This document shows, piece by piece, positions 1 to 6,170 of a stretch of 8,011 nt of DNA; the stretch's first letter is position 1, and every line of letters begins with the position of its first letter. The stretch comes from Desulfobacteraceae bacterium. Its GTDB lineage: Bacteria > Desulfobacterota > Desulfobacteria > Desulfobacterales > ETH-SRB1. Under the pieces are notes generated by a model. The model was not told the DNA's origin and ran no database searches. It saw only the letters and a program-made list of their open reading frames with translations. The translations under genes and the position numbers were made by a program. The DNA lies in contig JABMRH010000105.1 in the NCBI GenBank assembly GCA_013202725.1, forward strand, positions 1 to 8,011. The letters are read 5' to 3'.

Positions 1-7
1 AAACCAA

Positions 8-15
8 CTCCTCCT
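8..15 (-). promoter_or_regulatory. Shine-Dalgarno sequence for the next gene (expected rpsM)
   Basis: On the minus strand the bases read AGGAGGAG, directly after the rpmJ stop codon and 7 nt before the window edge. This is a near-ideal anti-16S match, so another gene must start just outside the window. Established synteny (rpmJ followed by rpsM, encoding S13) makes rpsM the likely product. The gene itself is not visible. Confidence 0.75.
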
Positions 16-129
16 CTATCCTTGCCGCTGTTTATGCCGTTTATTTTCGCAGATTACTCTTACAACCCTTTTTCTACGGACTATTTTACACTTGCTGCAC
101 ATTTTCTTCACCGATGCTCTGACCTTCAT
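16..129 (-). CDS. rpmJ: 50S ribosomal protein L36 (bL36), zinc-binding form
   Basis: This 37-codon gene encodes L36, the smallest protein of the large ribosomal subunit, which binds 23S rRNA. The translation begins MKVRASVKKMCSKCK and ends with CENKRHKQRQG. The zinc ligands are all present: Cys11, Cys14, Cys27 and His32, so this is the zinc-containing (C+) form. Its length equals the family norm. The ATG is preceded by AAGGAG (136-141) with a 6-nt spacer, and the stop is TAG. It follows infA after 44 nt and precedes a Shine-Dalgarno sequence for the next gene, as expected at the spc/alpha boundary. Identification is very secure. Confidence 0.97.
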   Translation of the reverse strand: MKVRASVKKMCSKCKIVRRKRVVRVICENKRHKQRQG

Positions 130-173
130 ATTATACTCCTTCAAGAACCCGGACCCCGGCAACAGATATCCGG

Positions 174-392
174 TTATTTTACCCTGTAAGTTATTCGGCC
201 ACGAGTAAGGTCATACGGTGAAAGCTCAACAGTAACCTTGTCACCGGGCAAAATTTTGATAAAATGCATACGCATCTTTCCGGAAATATGCGCCAGCACC
301 TGGTGCTTATTCTCCAATTCAACCTTAAACATCGCATTGGGCAGCGTCTCAAGCACTTTACCCTCAACCTTTATGGCCTCTTCCTTTGGCAT
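174..392 (-). CDS. infA: Translation initiation factor IF-1
   Basis: This 72-residue protein is IF-1, a single OB-fold factor that binds the A site of the 30S subunit and assists IF-2 and IF-3 during initiation. It starts MPKEEAIKVEGKV and carries the family motifs LPNAMFKVEL, VLAHISGKMR and ILPGDKVTVELSPYDLTRGRI, here given in pieces. The length is exactly that of typical bacterial IF-1. The ATG lies 3 nt after the map stop codon. Its Shine-Dalgarno sequence AGGGG (400-404) sits in the last codons of map, so translation of the two genes is probably coupled. The stop is TAA. The map-infA-rpmJ order is common. Confidence 0.98.
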   Translation of the reverse strand: MPKEEAIKVEGKVLETLPNAMFKVELENKHQVLAHISGKMRMHFIKILPGDKVTVELSPYDLTRGRITYRVK

Positions 393-395
393 GTC

Positions 396-1151
396 TTAAC
401 CCCTGTCAATTTCACTTAAGATAACTGGGCCGTCTTCCGTAATTGCAATTGTATGCTCAAAATGAGCCGATAAAGAACCATCTTTTGTTACAGCAGTCCA
501 TCCATCTTCAAGTATTTCAACATCATAACTTTTTTCATTAACCATAGGCTCTATGGCAAAAATCATACCCGCTTTTAAGCGGATCCCACTGCCAGGTTCT
601 CCAAAATTAGGTATCTGAGGCTCTTCATGTAGTTTGCTGCCAATACCATGGCCGACAAATTTACGAACAACCGAAAAACCGGCAGCCTCCACATGCGATT
701 GAACTGCATGTGAAATGTCTGAAAGCCTGCCGCCTGGAACCGCTTTTTCAATCCCTTTGTAAAGAGACTCTTTTGTAACCCTGGCAAGCCGTCTGGAAGA
801 ATCTGATATCTTTCCAACACCCACGGTTACAGCAGCATCACCGTAATACCCATCAAAAACGACCCCAAAATCAAGGCTTATTATATCCCCTTCGCAAAGT
901 GGTTTTTTGGAAGGAAATCCATGGACAACCACATTGTTTACTGAAGCGCATATTGAATAGGGAAAGCCTCTGTACCCTTTAAAGGCCGGAATTGCTTTTC
1001 TCTCATGGGCTAATTTTTCAGAAAGATCGTTTAAATAAAGTGTATCAACTCCTGTTTGAACTTCTGATTCAAGCCTGGAGAGGATTTCAGCAACAATTTG
1101 ATTGCTTATGTGTATCTTTTCAATCTCCTGTGGCGATTTTAAAATCACCAT
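396..1151 (-). CDS. map: Methionine aminopeptidase, type I
   Basis: This 251-residue cytosolic metalloenzyme removes the initiator methionine from nascent proteins when the second residue is small. It has the pita-bread fold ligand set: Asp94 (SLDFG), Asp105 (GYYGDAA), His168 (GHGIG), Glu201 (AIEPM) and Glu232 (FEHT). The supporting His77 (VVHGFP) and His175 (LHEEP) are also present. There is no N-terminal zinc-finger extension, so it is the short type Ia form. The ATG has AAGGTG (1157-1162) 5 nt upstream, and that site overlaps the secY stop codon. It directly follows secY with no adenylate kinase gene between them. Nothing looks truncated. Confidence 0.98.
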   Translation of the reverse strand: MVILKSPQEIEKIHISNQIVAEILSRLESEVQTGVDTLYLNDLSEKLAHERKAIPAFKGYRGFPYSICASVNNVVVHGFPSKKPLCEGDIISLDFGVVFDGYYGDAAVTVGVGKISDSSRRLARVTKESLYKGIEKAVPGGRLSDISHAVQSHVEAAGFSVVRKFVGHGIGSKLHEEPQIPNFGEPGSGIRLKAGMIFAIEPMVNEKSYDVEILEDGWTAVTKDGSLSAHFEHTIAITEDGPVILSEIDRG

Positions 1152-1160
1152 ATCAGCACC

Positions 1161-2477
1161 TTAGAGCCGTCCCTTCATCTTTGCCCCGCCCTTTTTTAAA
1201 AACCCTTCATAATGGCGGGACAACATATGAGATTCCATTTGCGAAATAGTATCAATCGCAACTCCAACAACTATTAGAAGAGCAGTGCCTCCAAAGTAAA
1301 AAGGAACATTAAATTTAGCTATCAAAATCGATGGAAGTACACATACTGCGGAAACATATATTGCGCCTCCCAAAGTAATCCGTGTCAAAACCCTGTCAAT
1401 ATGATCCGCCGTGCGCTTGCCCGGACGGATGCCAGGAATATAACCACCCTGTTTTTTCATATTATCGGCAACATCAACAGGGTTGAAGGTAACGGCAGTG
1501 TAAAAGTAACAGAAAAAGAATATAAAGCTTACAAACATCAATTCATACACAACATTACCCGGTGTAATTGAAGAAGCAATGCTCTGTAACCACGGAATCG
1601 CTATAAAACTGGCTATAGTGGCAGGAAACATGATTATTGAAGAAGCAAAAATAGGCGGTATTACACCAGAAGTATTAATCTTAAGCGGAAGATATGTGCT
1701 CTGACCGCCATACATCTTCCTGCCGACGACCCTTTTGGCATATTGAACCGGTATTCGGCGCTGTCCCTGCTCAACAAATATAATGAATCCGACAACAAGA
1801 ACCATCAGTACAGCCAGCATTACTATGACAAATATTCCCATTTCCCCTGTTGAAAGAAGGCGGAATGAATTCCCTATCGCGCTTGGAATGCTGGCCACAA
1901 TGCCGGCAAATATAATAAGAGAAATACCGTTGCCAATGCCACGCTCTGTAATCCGTTCGCCCAACCACATAATAAACGCCGTCCCAGCTGTCAAAGTTAT
2001 AATCGTTATAAGTCTGAACGACCAGCCCGGGTACATAACTACCGGAGCGCCGCCCGGCGAACTCATGCTTTCAAGACCGACACTGATGCCAAAGCCCTGT
2101 ATGATACTTAATACAACAGTACCGTATCTTGTATATTGTGTAATCTTCTTGCGGCCATGTTCACCCTCTTTTTTTAACCGCTCAAGATGCGGTATTGCTA
2201 CAGTCAATAACTGCAGGATAATGGATGCACTGATATACGGCATTATCCCCAGGGCAAAAACCGACAACCGCTCTAAGGCTCCGCCCGAAAACATATTAAA
2301 AATTCCGAAGATAGTCCCTTCCACCTTTGCAAAAAATGAAGCGAGCGCTACTCCGTCTATACCGGGAGTTGGAACATGCACACCAATGCGGTAAACAATC
2401 AAAAGGGCAAGTGTATAAATGATCCTTTTCTTTAGTTCGGGTATTTTGAATACATTTTGGAAACCACCACCGACCAT
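1161..2477 (-). CDS. secY: Protein translocase subunit SecY
   Basis: This 438-residue inner-membrane protein forms the channel of the SecYEG translocon, which exports and inserts proteins with SecA or the ribosome. It has the expected ten hydrophobic segments, beginning around residues 19-37. Diagnostic parts are the plug region at about 56-75 (IFGIFNMFSGGALERLSVFA), the first signature GIMPYISASIILQLL (77-91), the second signature ITERGIGNGISLIIF (176-190), the cytoplasmic loop QGQRRIPVQYAKR (237-249), and TM7 INTSGVIPPIFAS (267-279). The SecA-interacting loop NPVDVADNMKKQGGYIPGIRPG (332-353, shown as a range) is also intact. The ATG overlaps the rplO stop by one base (TAATG). A weak AGAGGT site (2487-2492) lies inside rplO. 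Confidence 0.99.
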   Translation of the reverse strand: MVGGGFQNVFKIPELKKRIIYTLALLIVYRIGVHVPTPGIDGVALASFFAKVEGTIFGIFNMFSGGALERLSVFALGIMPYISASIILQLLTVAIPHLERLKKEGEHGRKKITQYTRYGTVVLSIIQGFGISVGLESMSSPGGAPVVMYPGWSFRLITIITLTAGTAFIMWLGERITERGIGNGISLIIFAGIVASIPSAIGNSFRLLSTGEMGIFVIVMLAVLMVLVVGFIIFVEQGQRRIPVQYAKRVVGRKMYGGQSTYLPLKINTSGVIPPIFASSIIMFPATIASFIAIPWLQSIASSITPGNVVYELMFVSFIFFFCYFYTAVTFNPVDVADNMKKQGGYIPGIRPGKRTADHIDRVLTRITLGGAIYVSAVCVLPSILIAKFNVPFYFGGTALLIVVGVAIDTISQMESHMLSRHYEGFLKKGGAKMKGRL

Positions 2478-2920
2478 TATTTTAAGACCTCTATCTTCCC
2501 GCCGATAGCTTCGATTTTATCTCTGGCTCCTTTACTGATATCGTTAACTCTGATTATCAGCGGATATTTTATATCGCCATTCCCCAGAAGCTTAATTCCA
2601 TCATTTTTGCCTTTAATAAGCCCGCAACGAATAAGGGCAGCCTCATCCACTACGCTGCCGGTTTCAAATCTTGATAGATCACGTATATTAACTGTGACAA
2701 TCTGTTTTTTAAAAATATTTGTAAAACCGCGTTTAGGTAAACGTCGGTGGATAGGCATCTGACCGCCTTCAAAACCGGGTCTCACCCCTCCTCCGGAACG
2801 ACTATTTTGCCCCTTTGTTCCTCTTCCTGCCGTTTTCCCGGTTCCTGATCCAACACCACGCCCCAAACGCTTGGGTGATTTCCGTGAACCCTTTGGCGGT
2901 GACAATTCATTTAGCTTCAT
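2477..2920 (-). CDS. rplO: 50S ribosomal protein L15 (uL15)
   Basis: L15 is a large-subunit protein that binds 23S rRNA late in assembly. The 147-residue product begins MKLNELSPPKGSRKSPKR and has the glycine- and arginine-rich N-terminal arm GRGVGSGTGKTAGRGTKGQ (20-38). This is followed by GFEGGQMPIHRRLPKRGF. The C-terminal globular part ends DISKGARDKIEAIGGKIEVLK (in part), which is the usual family ending. The ATG lies 14 nt inside the 3' end of rpmD. A GAGGAG Shine-Dalgarno sequence also sits within rpmD, so initiation should depend on rpmD translation. The stop shares a base with the secY start. Confidence 0.98.
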   Translation of the reverse strand: MKLNELSPPKGSRKSPKRLGRGVGSGTGKTAGRGTKGQNSRSGGGVRPGFEGGQMPIHRRLPKRGFTNIFKKQIVTVNIRDLSRFETGSVVDEAALIRCGLIKGKNDGIKLLGNGDIKYPLIIRVNDISKGARDKIEAIGGKIEVLK

Positions 2921-3104
2921 CGATCTTCTCCTCAGCTTTCACTAGATGTGATACCTGATTGATCATTCCACGGACCGTAGGCATGTCTTTAAGCTCAACG
3001 GTTTTATTGAGTTTCGTCAGCCCCATTCCACGCAAAACTCTGCGGTGTTTTTCCGGCCTTCCAATCATGCTTTTAACAAGAGTTATTTTTAATATGCCAG
3101 CCAT
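2907..3104 (-). CDS. rpmD: 50S ribosomal protein L30 (uL30)
   Basis: This is a 65-residue L30, a small large-subunit protein that some bacterial lineages lack. It matches the family through LKITLVKSMIGRPEKHRRVL and the later segment LGLTKLNKTVELKDMPTVRGMI (approximate), where the protein contacts 23S rRNA. It is a few residues longer than the usual roughly 60, with an acidic and lysine-rich tail (KAEEKIDEAK). The longer tail is produced by the 14-nt overlap with rplO. The ATG follows rpsE by 16 nt and has an AGGGAA Shine-Dalgarno sequence about 7 nt upstream. Confidence 0.97.
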   Translation of the reverse strand: MAGILKITLVKSMIGRPEKHRRVLRGMGLTKLNKTVELKDMPTVRGMINQVSHLVKAEEKIDEAK

Positions 3105-3120
3105 TTATTATTCCCTAAAA

Positions 3121-3615
3121 TTATAGATCTTGCACACTTATGCCGCGCCTTGAAGCCACCTGCTCACGGCTTTGAAGCTGTTGAAGCCCGGCAATAGTAG
3201 CTTTAACCAGATTATGAGGATTGTGTGATCCCAAACACTTTGTCAGAATATTCTGAACTCCTACGGCCTCAAGAACCGCTCTGACAGCGCCGCCGGCAAT
3301 GACTCCGGTACCCATGGAAGCAGGCTTTAATAAAACTCTTCCTGCGCCGAATTTGCCGATAATTTTATACGGAATTGTGGTGTTAACCAGAGGCACTTTG
3401 ATCATGCTCTTTTTTGCCTTTTCTACTCCTTTACGAATCGCTTCAGGCACCTCTCCTGCTTTTCCCAATCCAAACCCGACACTTCCCTTGCCGTCACCAA
3501 CCACAACTATAGCGCTAAAACTGAACCTTCGACCGCCTTTGACGACTTTTGCCACACGGTTAATATAAACCACCTTGTCAATTAACTGATTCTCGTCTGT
3601 ATTATATTTAATCAA
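3121..3615 (-). CDS. rpsE: 30S ribosomal protein S5 (uS5), TTG start
   Basis: S5 is a small-subunit protein involved in decoding accuracy and in mRNA helicase activity at the entry tunnel. The 164-residue product has the double-stranded RNA-binding N-terminal domain (INRVAKVVKGGRRFSFSA at about 18-35, VVGDGKGSVGFGLGKAGEVP at 38-57). The C-terminal part contains PASMGTGVIAGGAVRAVLE and ASRRGISVQDL. The start is TTG. The reading frame upstream of it reaches a TGA at 3637-3639 without any ATG or GTG. An AGAGGGGG Shine-Dalgarno sequence (3624-3631) lies 8 nt before the TTG. Homologues have a similarly short leader before the INRV motif, which supports this start. It follows rplR by 33 nt. Confidence 0.97.
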   Translation of the reverse strand: MIKYNTDENQLIDKVVYINRVAKVVKGGRRFSFSAIVVVGDGKGSVGFGLGKAGEVPEAIRKGVEKAKKSMIKVPLVNTTIPYKIIGKFGAGRVLLKPASMGTGVIAGGAVRAVLEAVGVQNILTKCLGSHNPHNLVKATIAGLQQLQSREQVASRRGISVQDL

Positions 3616-3623
3616 GGAATCTG

Positions 3624-3631
3624 CCCCCTCT
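3624..3631 (-). promoter_or_regulatory. Shine-Dalgarno sequence fixing the rpsE TTG start
   Basis: AGAGGGGG on the minus strand stands 8 nt before the TTG at 3613-3615. No ATG or GTG is available in frame between that TTG and the upstream stop, so this site decides the start of rpsE. Confidence 0.75.
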
Positions 3632-3648
3632 ATTCTTCATAAAATTGG

Positions 3649-4026
3649 CTAAAAATTCAACCCGGCTTCACGCGCACCATCAGAGATAGCCTTGACCCGT
3701 CCGTGAAACAGAAAACCATTTCTGTCAAATACCACCTTTTGAATCCCTTTCTCAGCAGCACGCTCTGCTATAAGTTTTCCAACATAGGTTGCCGCAATAA
3801 CCTTGCCTTTGCCTGATTCAGCCGCGAAATGCTCTTTTACATCCTTTTCAACAGTTGATGCGGAAGCAATAGTATGTCCGGATGTATCATCGATTATCTG
3901 CGCATAAACATGTTTTGCGCTTCGAAACACACTCAACCTCGGTCGCTGCGTAGAACCAACCAAATTCTTTCTGATCCTTTTCTTTCTCTTTAAACGCGCC
4001 TGCTTTTTTATGTTTAACGAACCCAT
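3649..4026 (-). CDS. rplR: 50S ribosomal protein L18 (uL18)
   Basis: L18 binds 5S rRNA together with L5 and forms the central protuberance. From the ATG at 4024-4026 the product is 125 residues, close to the family norm of about 117-120. It begins MGSLNIKKQARLKRKKRIRK, a basic arm, then RPRLSVFRSAKHVYAQIID, the ASTVEKDV motif, and ends FDRNGFLFHGRVKAISDGAREAGLNF (in part), which is highly diagnostic. An AAGGATG Shine-Dalgarno sequence at 4035-4041 supports this start. The frame stays open upstream to a GTG at 4201-4203 (184 codons), but that extension only reads through an inverted-repeat element and resembles no L18. The stop is TAG. Confidence 0.97.
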   Translation of the reverse strand: MGSLNIKKQARLKRKKRIRKNLVGSTQRPRLSVFRSAKHVYAQIIDDTSGHTIASASTVEKDVKEHFAAESGKGKVIAATYVGKLIAERAAEKGIQKVVFDRNGFLFHGRVKAISDGAREAGLNF

Positions 4027-4043
4027 CCTTTTTACATCCTTAT

Positions 4044-4208
4044 CACTAAAGTATTGCCTGAACGAAAACCTCTTTTTTTTGTCATTTCGACTGAAGGGAG
4101 AAATCTTAAATTTCAATCTTAACAACACAAGAAGATTTCTTCGTCCGCCAAAGGGCTCTGGCGGACTCGAAATGACAGCTTTGGCTAGTTTTCGTTCAGA
4201 CACTAAAG
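4044..4208. mobile_element. MITE-like inverted-repeat insertion between rplF and rplR
   Basis: The segment is bounded by the 8-bp direct repeat CACTAAAG (4044-4051 and 4201-4208), as expected for a target-site duplication. Inside are 12-bp perfect inverted repeats, CTGAACGAAAAC (4058-4069) and GTTTTCGTTCAG (4188-4199). Further in is the pair TGTCATTTCGA (4080-4090) and TCGAAATGACA (4167-4177). The innermost pair is AGAAATCTT (4099-4107) and AAGATTTCT (4132-4140). No transposase is encoded, so it would be non-autonomous. Its insertion point is just upstream of the rplR Shine-Dalgarno sequence. The repeats are seen directly; mobility is inferred. One caution is that the gap between direct repeat and inverted repeat is 6 nt on one side and 1 nt on the other. 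Confidence 0.6.
4080..4177. repeat. GTCATTTCGA-type palindromic repeat core with internal hairpin
   Basis: The outer arms TGTCATTTCGA and TCGAAATGACA are 11-bp perfect inverted repeats. Next inside are arms resembling GAAGGGAGAAATCTT. One side carries an additional 7-bp stem, GTCCGCC (4143-4149) and GGCGGAC (4160-4166), with a 10-nt loop. Sequences of the form GTCATTTCGA...GAAATCTT are recognised as dispersed intergenic repeats in many environmental bacterial genomes; that recognition is from memory, not a search. In the operon transcript it should fold into a long branched hairpin. Confidence 0.65.
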
Positions 4209-4228
4209 AATGAACCTAACTTTATCTC

Positions 4229-4252
4229 AATCCCTCAATCCCTTAATCCTTT
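4229..4252. repeat. Octamer tandem array, three copies, after rplF
   Basis: Three consecutive 8-bp units with consensus AATYCYTY run AATCCCTC, AATCCCTT, AATCCTTT. The array begins 8 nt downstream of the rplF stop codon in the transcript direction. The same unit in the same orientation forms a longer array at 6564-6611. Confidence 0.75.
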
Positions 4253-4260
4253 AAATATCT

Positions 4261-4800
4261 TTATTTAGTTCCTGTCTTTCCAGCTTTCCTCTGAATTCGC
4301 TCCTCTGCATATTTAATACCCTTGCCTTTATATGGCTCCGGAGGTCTTAATCGTCTAATTGCCGCAGACACAAGGCCCAGCTTCTCCTTGTCGATACTGA
4401 AAAGTTTAATAACATTATTTTTTTCAACAGATGCTGAAATACCATCAGGCAGATCAAAATTGATTGGATGCGAATACCCAAGATTTAAAACAATTGAATT
4501 ACCCTTCATTGCGGCACGATACCCAATGCCGTTAATTTCCAGCCTGCGTTCAAATTCCTCGTTTACTCCGCTGACCATATTGGCTATAAGACTGCGGGTA
4601 AGACCATGTAATGACCGGCTGATCCTGTCATCCTTCTCGATGCTTACACTTACAACTCCTTTTTCTATCTTCAGGTTCACGGCAGGATGTATCGGCCTTT
4701 CAAGCGTGCCGTTTTTACCCTGTACAGTAATTACCCTGTTTTTAAATAATATTTTTGTATTATCAGGTATCGGAATCGGTTTTTTACCTACTCGAGACAT
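4261..4800 (-). CDS. rplF: 50S ribosomal protein L6 (uL6)
   Basis: L6 sits near the sarcin-ricin loop and the GTPase-associated region of the large subunit and is built from two similar alpha/beta domains. The 179-residue product starts MSRVGKKPIPIPDNTKI. It contains VQGKNGTLERPIHP in the first domain, RSLHGLTRSLIANMVSGVNEEF, and the second-domain segments RLEINGIGYRAAMKGN and LNLGYSHPI. It ends with the signature RRLRPPEPYKGKGIKYAEE and a basic tail. Length is normal for the family. The ATG has AGAGGGG about 6 nt upstream. It follows rpsH by 78 nt and is separated from rplR by a 234-nt gap holding an inserted repeat. Confidence 0.98.
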   Translation of the reverse strand: MSRVGKKPIPIPDNTKILFKNRVITVQGKNGTLERPIHPAVNLKIEKGVVSVSIEKDDRISRSLHGLTRSLIANMVSGVNEEFERRLEINGIGYRAAMKGNSIVLNLGYSHPINFDLPDGISASVEKNNVIKLFSIDKEKLGLVSAAIRRLRPPEPYKGKGIKYAEERIQRKAGKTGTK

Positions 4801-4841
4801 TTATACCCCTCTATCTACGAAACATTTGCAAAGAACTTGAA

Positions 4842-4858
4842 TCCCGCTTTTAGCAGGA
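4842..4858. other. Small hairpin in the rpsH-rplF gap
   Basis: On the minus strand TCCTGCT and AGCGGGA form a 7-bp stem (one G-U pair in RNA) with a 3-nt loop. It is not followed by a T run in the transcript direction, so it is not a convincing intrinsic terminator. It might affect mRNA processing or stability, but that is inference only. Confidence 0.35.
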
Positions 4859-4878
4859 AACATTTTTTAAAGGTCTCG

Positions 4879-5277
4879 TTACCATACATTGCAGAGGATT
4901 TCTCCTCCAATATTTTCATGCCTGGCTGTTTTATCTGTCATTATCCCTTTGGATGTGGATAAAATTGATATGCCCATACCGTTTAATACAGGCTTAATAT
5001 CTTTAGCCTTAACATAAACCCGTCTGCCTGGCTTGCTGAAACGTTTAATCCCAATGATTACACTTGATTGTCCCTGACCGTATTTAAGGTAGACACGCAA
5101 AACACCTTGCTTGGAATCCTTAATAAATTTATAGTTTCTGATAAATCCTTCATTCTTTAGGACCTTGGCCAACTCTGTTTTTAGCTTTGACCCTGGAATA
5201 TCAACACTATTGAATTTTGCCTTTTCAGCATTCCTGATCCGGGTCAGCATATCAGCAATTGGATCGCTCATTGACAT
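4879..5277 (-). CDS. rpsH: 30S ribosomal protein S8 (uS8)
   Basis: S8 binds helix 21 of 16S rRNA early in 30S assembly. In Escherichia coli it also represses the spc operon by binding its mRNA; whether that holds here cannot be seen. The 132-residue protein begins MSMSDPIADMLTRIRNA, the standard family start, so the first of the two possible ATGs is preferred. It continues with VDIPGSKLKTELAKVLKNEGFI and the C-terminal GISILSTSKGIMTDKTARHENIGGEILCNVW (both in part). GGAG lies about 6 nt before the ATG. The 126-nt gap upstream, between rpsN and rpsH, is long for this operon and carries a repeat. Confidence 0.98.
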   Translation of the reverse strand: MSMSDPIADMLTRIRNAEKAKFNSVDIPGSKLKTELAKVLKNEGFIRNYKFIKDSKQGVLRVYLKYGQGQSSVIIGIKRFSKPGRRVYVKAKDIKPVLNGMGISILSTSKGIMTDKTARHENIGGEILCNVW

Positions 5278-5343
5278 CTTCTTCTCCGTAACATACCATT
5301 TTTATATTAGACAATTCGTAATAGTTCAGATTTCGATAACGAC

Positions 5344-5378
5344 TGAACTTTGAACCTTTGAACCCTGAACCCGTGAAC
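5344..5378. repeat. TGAAC interrupted tandem repeat in the rpsN-rpsH gap
   Basis: Five TGAAC cores start at 5344, 5351, 5359, 5366 and 5374, giving alternating 7- and 8-bp spacing (a 15-bp period). Intervening bases are TT, CTT, CC and CCG-like. It lies about 25 nt beyond the rpsN stop in the transcript direction. It contains no convincing coding potential or terminator. Confidence 0.75.
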
Positions 5379-5403
5379 GGTTACACTTAAATCATATATA
5401 CTA

Positions 5404-5589
5404 CTACCAGCTGGATTTAGTTACTCCGGGAAGCATCCCGTGTGAAGCAAGATTACGAAAACATATACGACAAATTCCAAATTTCCTCAAAAACCCCCTC
5501 GGCCTGCCACATATCGGGCACCTGCTGTATGCCCTTACCTTGAACTTAGGTTCTTTGATTACCTTCATTCTAAGAGCCTTTTTTGCCAA
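5404..5589 (-). CDS. rpsN: 30S ribosomal protein S14 type Z (uS14), TTG start
   Basis: This is the short zinc-binding S14 of the 30S head, 61 residues, matching the zinc-type family length rather than the roughly 100 residues of the zinc-free form. It carries CPIC (Cys24, Cys27) and CRIC (Cys40, Cys43) ligand pairs and ends HGMLPGVTKSSW, which is typical. Translation begins MAKKALRMKVIKEPKFKVRA. The start is TTG, placed 5 nt after a strong AAGGAGG (5595-5601). No in-frame ATG lies between that site and the gene. An internal ATG at residue 8 would delete the conserved AKK leader and is less likely. It follows rplE by 21 nt. Confidence 0.97.
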   Translation of the reverse strand: MAKKALRMKVIKEPKFKVRAYSRCPICGRPRGFLRKFGICRICFRNLASHGMLPGVTKSSW

Positions 5590-5594
5590 TTCAT

Positions 5595-5601
5595 CCTCCT
5601 T
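5595..5601 (-). promoter_or_regulatory. Shine-Dalgarno sequence fixing the rpsN TTG start
   Basis: AAGGAGG on the minus strand lies 5 nt before the TTG at 5587-5589. The ATG that overlaps this stretch (GGATGAA) is in another frame. The site therefore selects the TTG start that yields the conserved MAKK N-terminus. Confidence 0.8.
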
Positions 5602-5610
5602 GTTTAAAAA

Positions 5611-6150
5611 TCAATCTTTAAACGGCATGCCTAACAGTTTAAGGAGCTCTTTCCCCTCTTCATCCGTCTGCGCCGTGGTAACGATGGTTATATTAAGACC
5701 TTTGATTTTATCGATTTTATCGTAATCAATCTCCGGGAAAATGATATGTTCCTTTATCCCCAGAGTATAGTTCCCGTTTCCATCAAGCGCCTTTCCTGAA
5801 AGGCCTCTAAAGTCACGAACACGAGGGAGAGTAACATTTACCAGTTTACAATAAAAATCGTACATCTGTTTGCGACGAAGCGTCACCATACAGCCAATCG
5901 GCATTCCTTCCCTTAGCTTGAATGCTGCAATCGATTTTTTAGCGCGGGTTACAACCGGATGTTGCCCTGTGATCAGTTTAAGTTCTTTAGCAGAAGAATC
6001 AAGCAGTTTGACATTATGAATCGCTTCTCCAAGACCCATATTCAACACGACTTTACTAAGCTTAGGAACCTGCATTCTGCTCTTGTATTTAAATCTTTCG
6101 ATTAATCTTGGAACAACATCTTTTTCATAAAAAAGTTTTAACTCCGACAT
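5611..6150 (-). CDS. rplE: 50S ribosomal protein L5 (uL5)
   Basis: L5 binds 5S rRNA and, with L18, anchors it in the central protuberance, where it also contacts the P-site tRNA. The 179-residue protein has the normal bacterial length. Diagnostic segments are VPKLSKVVLNMGLGEA (about 28-43), GQHPVVTRAKKSIAAFKLRE (62-81), MPIGCMVTLRRKQMYDF, and RDFRGLSGKALDGNGNYTLG (112-131). These are followed by IKEHIIFPEIDYDKI and the ending LLKLLGMPFKD. The ATG has GGAG about 8 nt upstream and lies 20 nt after rplX. The stop is TGA. Confidence 0.99.
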   Translation of the reverse strand: MSELKLFYEKDVVPRLIERFKYKSRMQVPKLSKVVLNMGLGEAIHNVKLLDSSAKELKLITGQHPVVTRAKKSIAAFKLREGMPIGCMVTLRRKQMYDFYCKLVNVTLPRVRDFRGLSGKALDGNGNYTLGIKEHIIFPEIDYDKIDKIKGLNITIVTTAQTDEEGKELLKLLGMPFKD

Positions 6151-6170
6151 TATTATTCTCCAACACGATC

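Noticed and set aside
130..173. Hairpin CCGGA/TCCGG between infA and rpmJ as a regulator or terminator
   Set aside because: The stem has only 5 bp with a long loop and no T run, which is within chance expectation.
1783..2394. 203-codon open frame on the plus strand opposite secY
   Set aside because: It lies wholly antisense to an intact SecY, has no recognisable domain or clear ribosome binding site, and reflects the codon bias of the opposite strand.
4027..4203. N-terminal extension of L18 to a GTG at 4201-4203 (184 codons)
   Set aside because: The extra 59 codons read through the inverted-repeat element, have no L18 similarity and no good Shine-Dalgarno sequence. The ATG at 4024-4026 gives a normal-length L18 with AAGGATG upstream.
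4322..4840. 172-codon open frame on the plus strand opposite rplF
   Set aside because: It is antisense to a complete L6 gene, and its hydrophobic composition is the usual complement of a basic ribosomal protein gene.
4842..4858. Intrinsic terminator in the rpsH-rplF gap
   Set aside because: The 7-bp stem is not followed by a T run on the transcribed sense strand, and the operon continues with essential genes.
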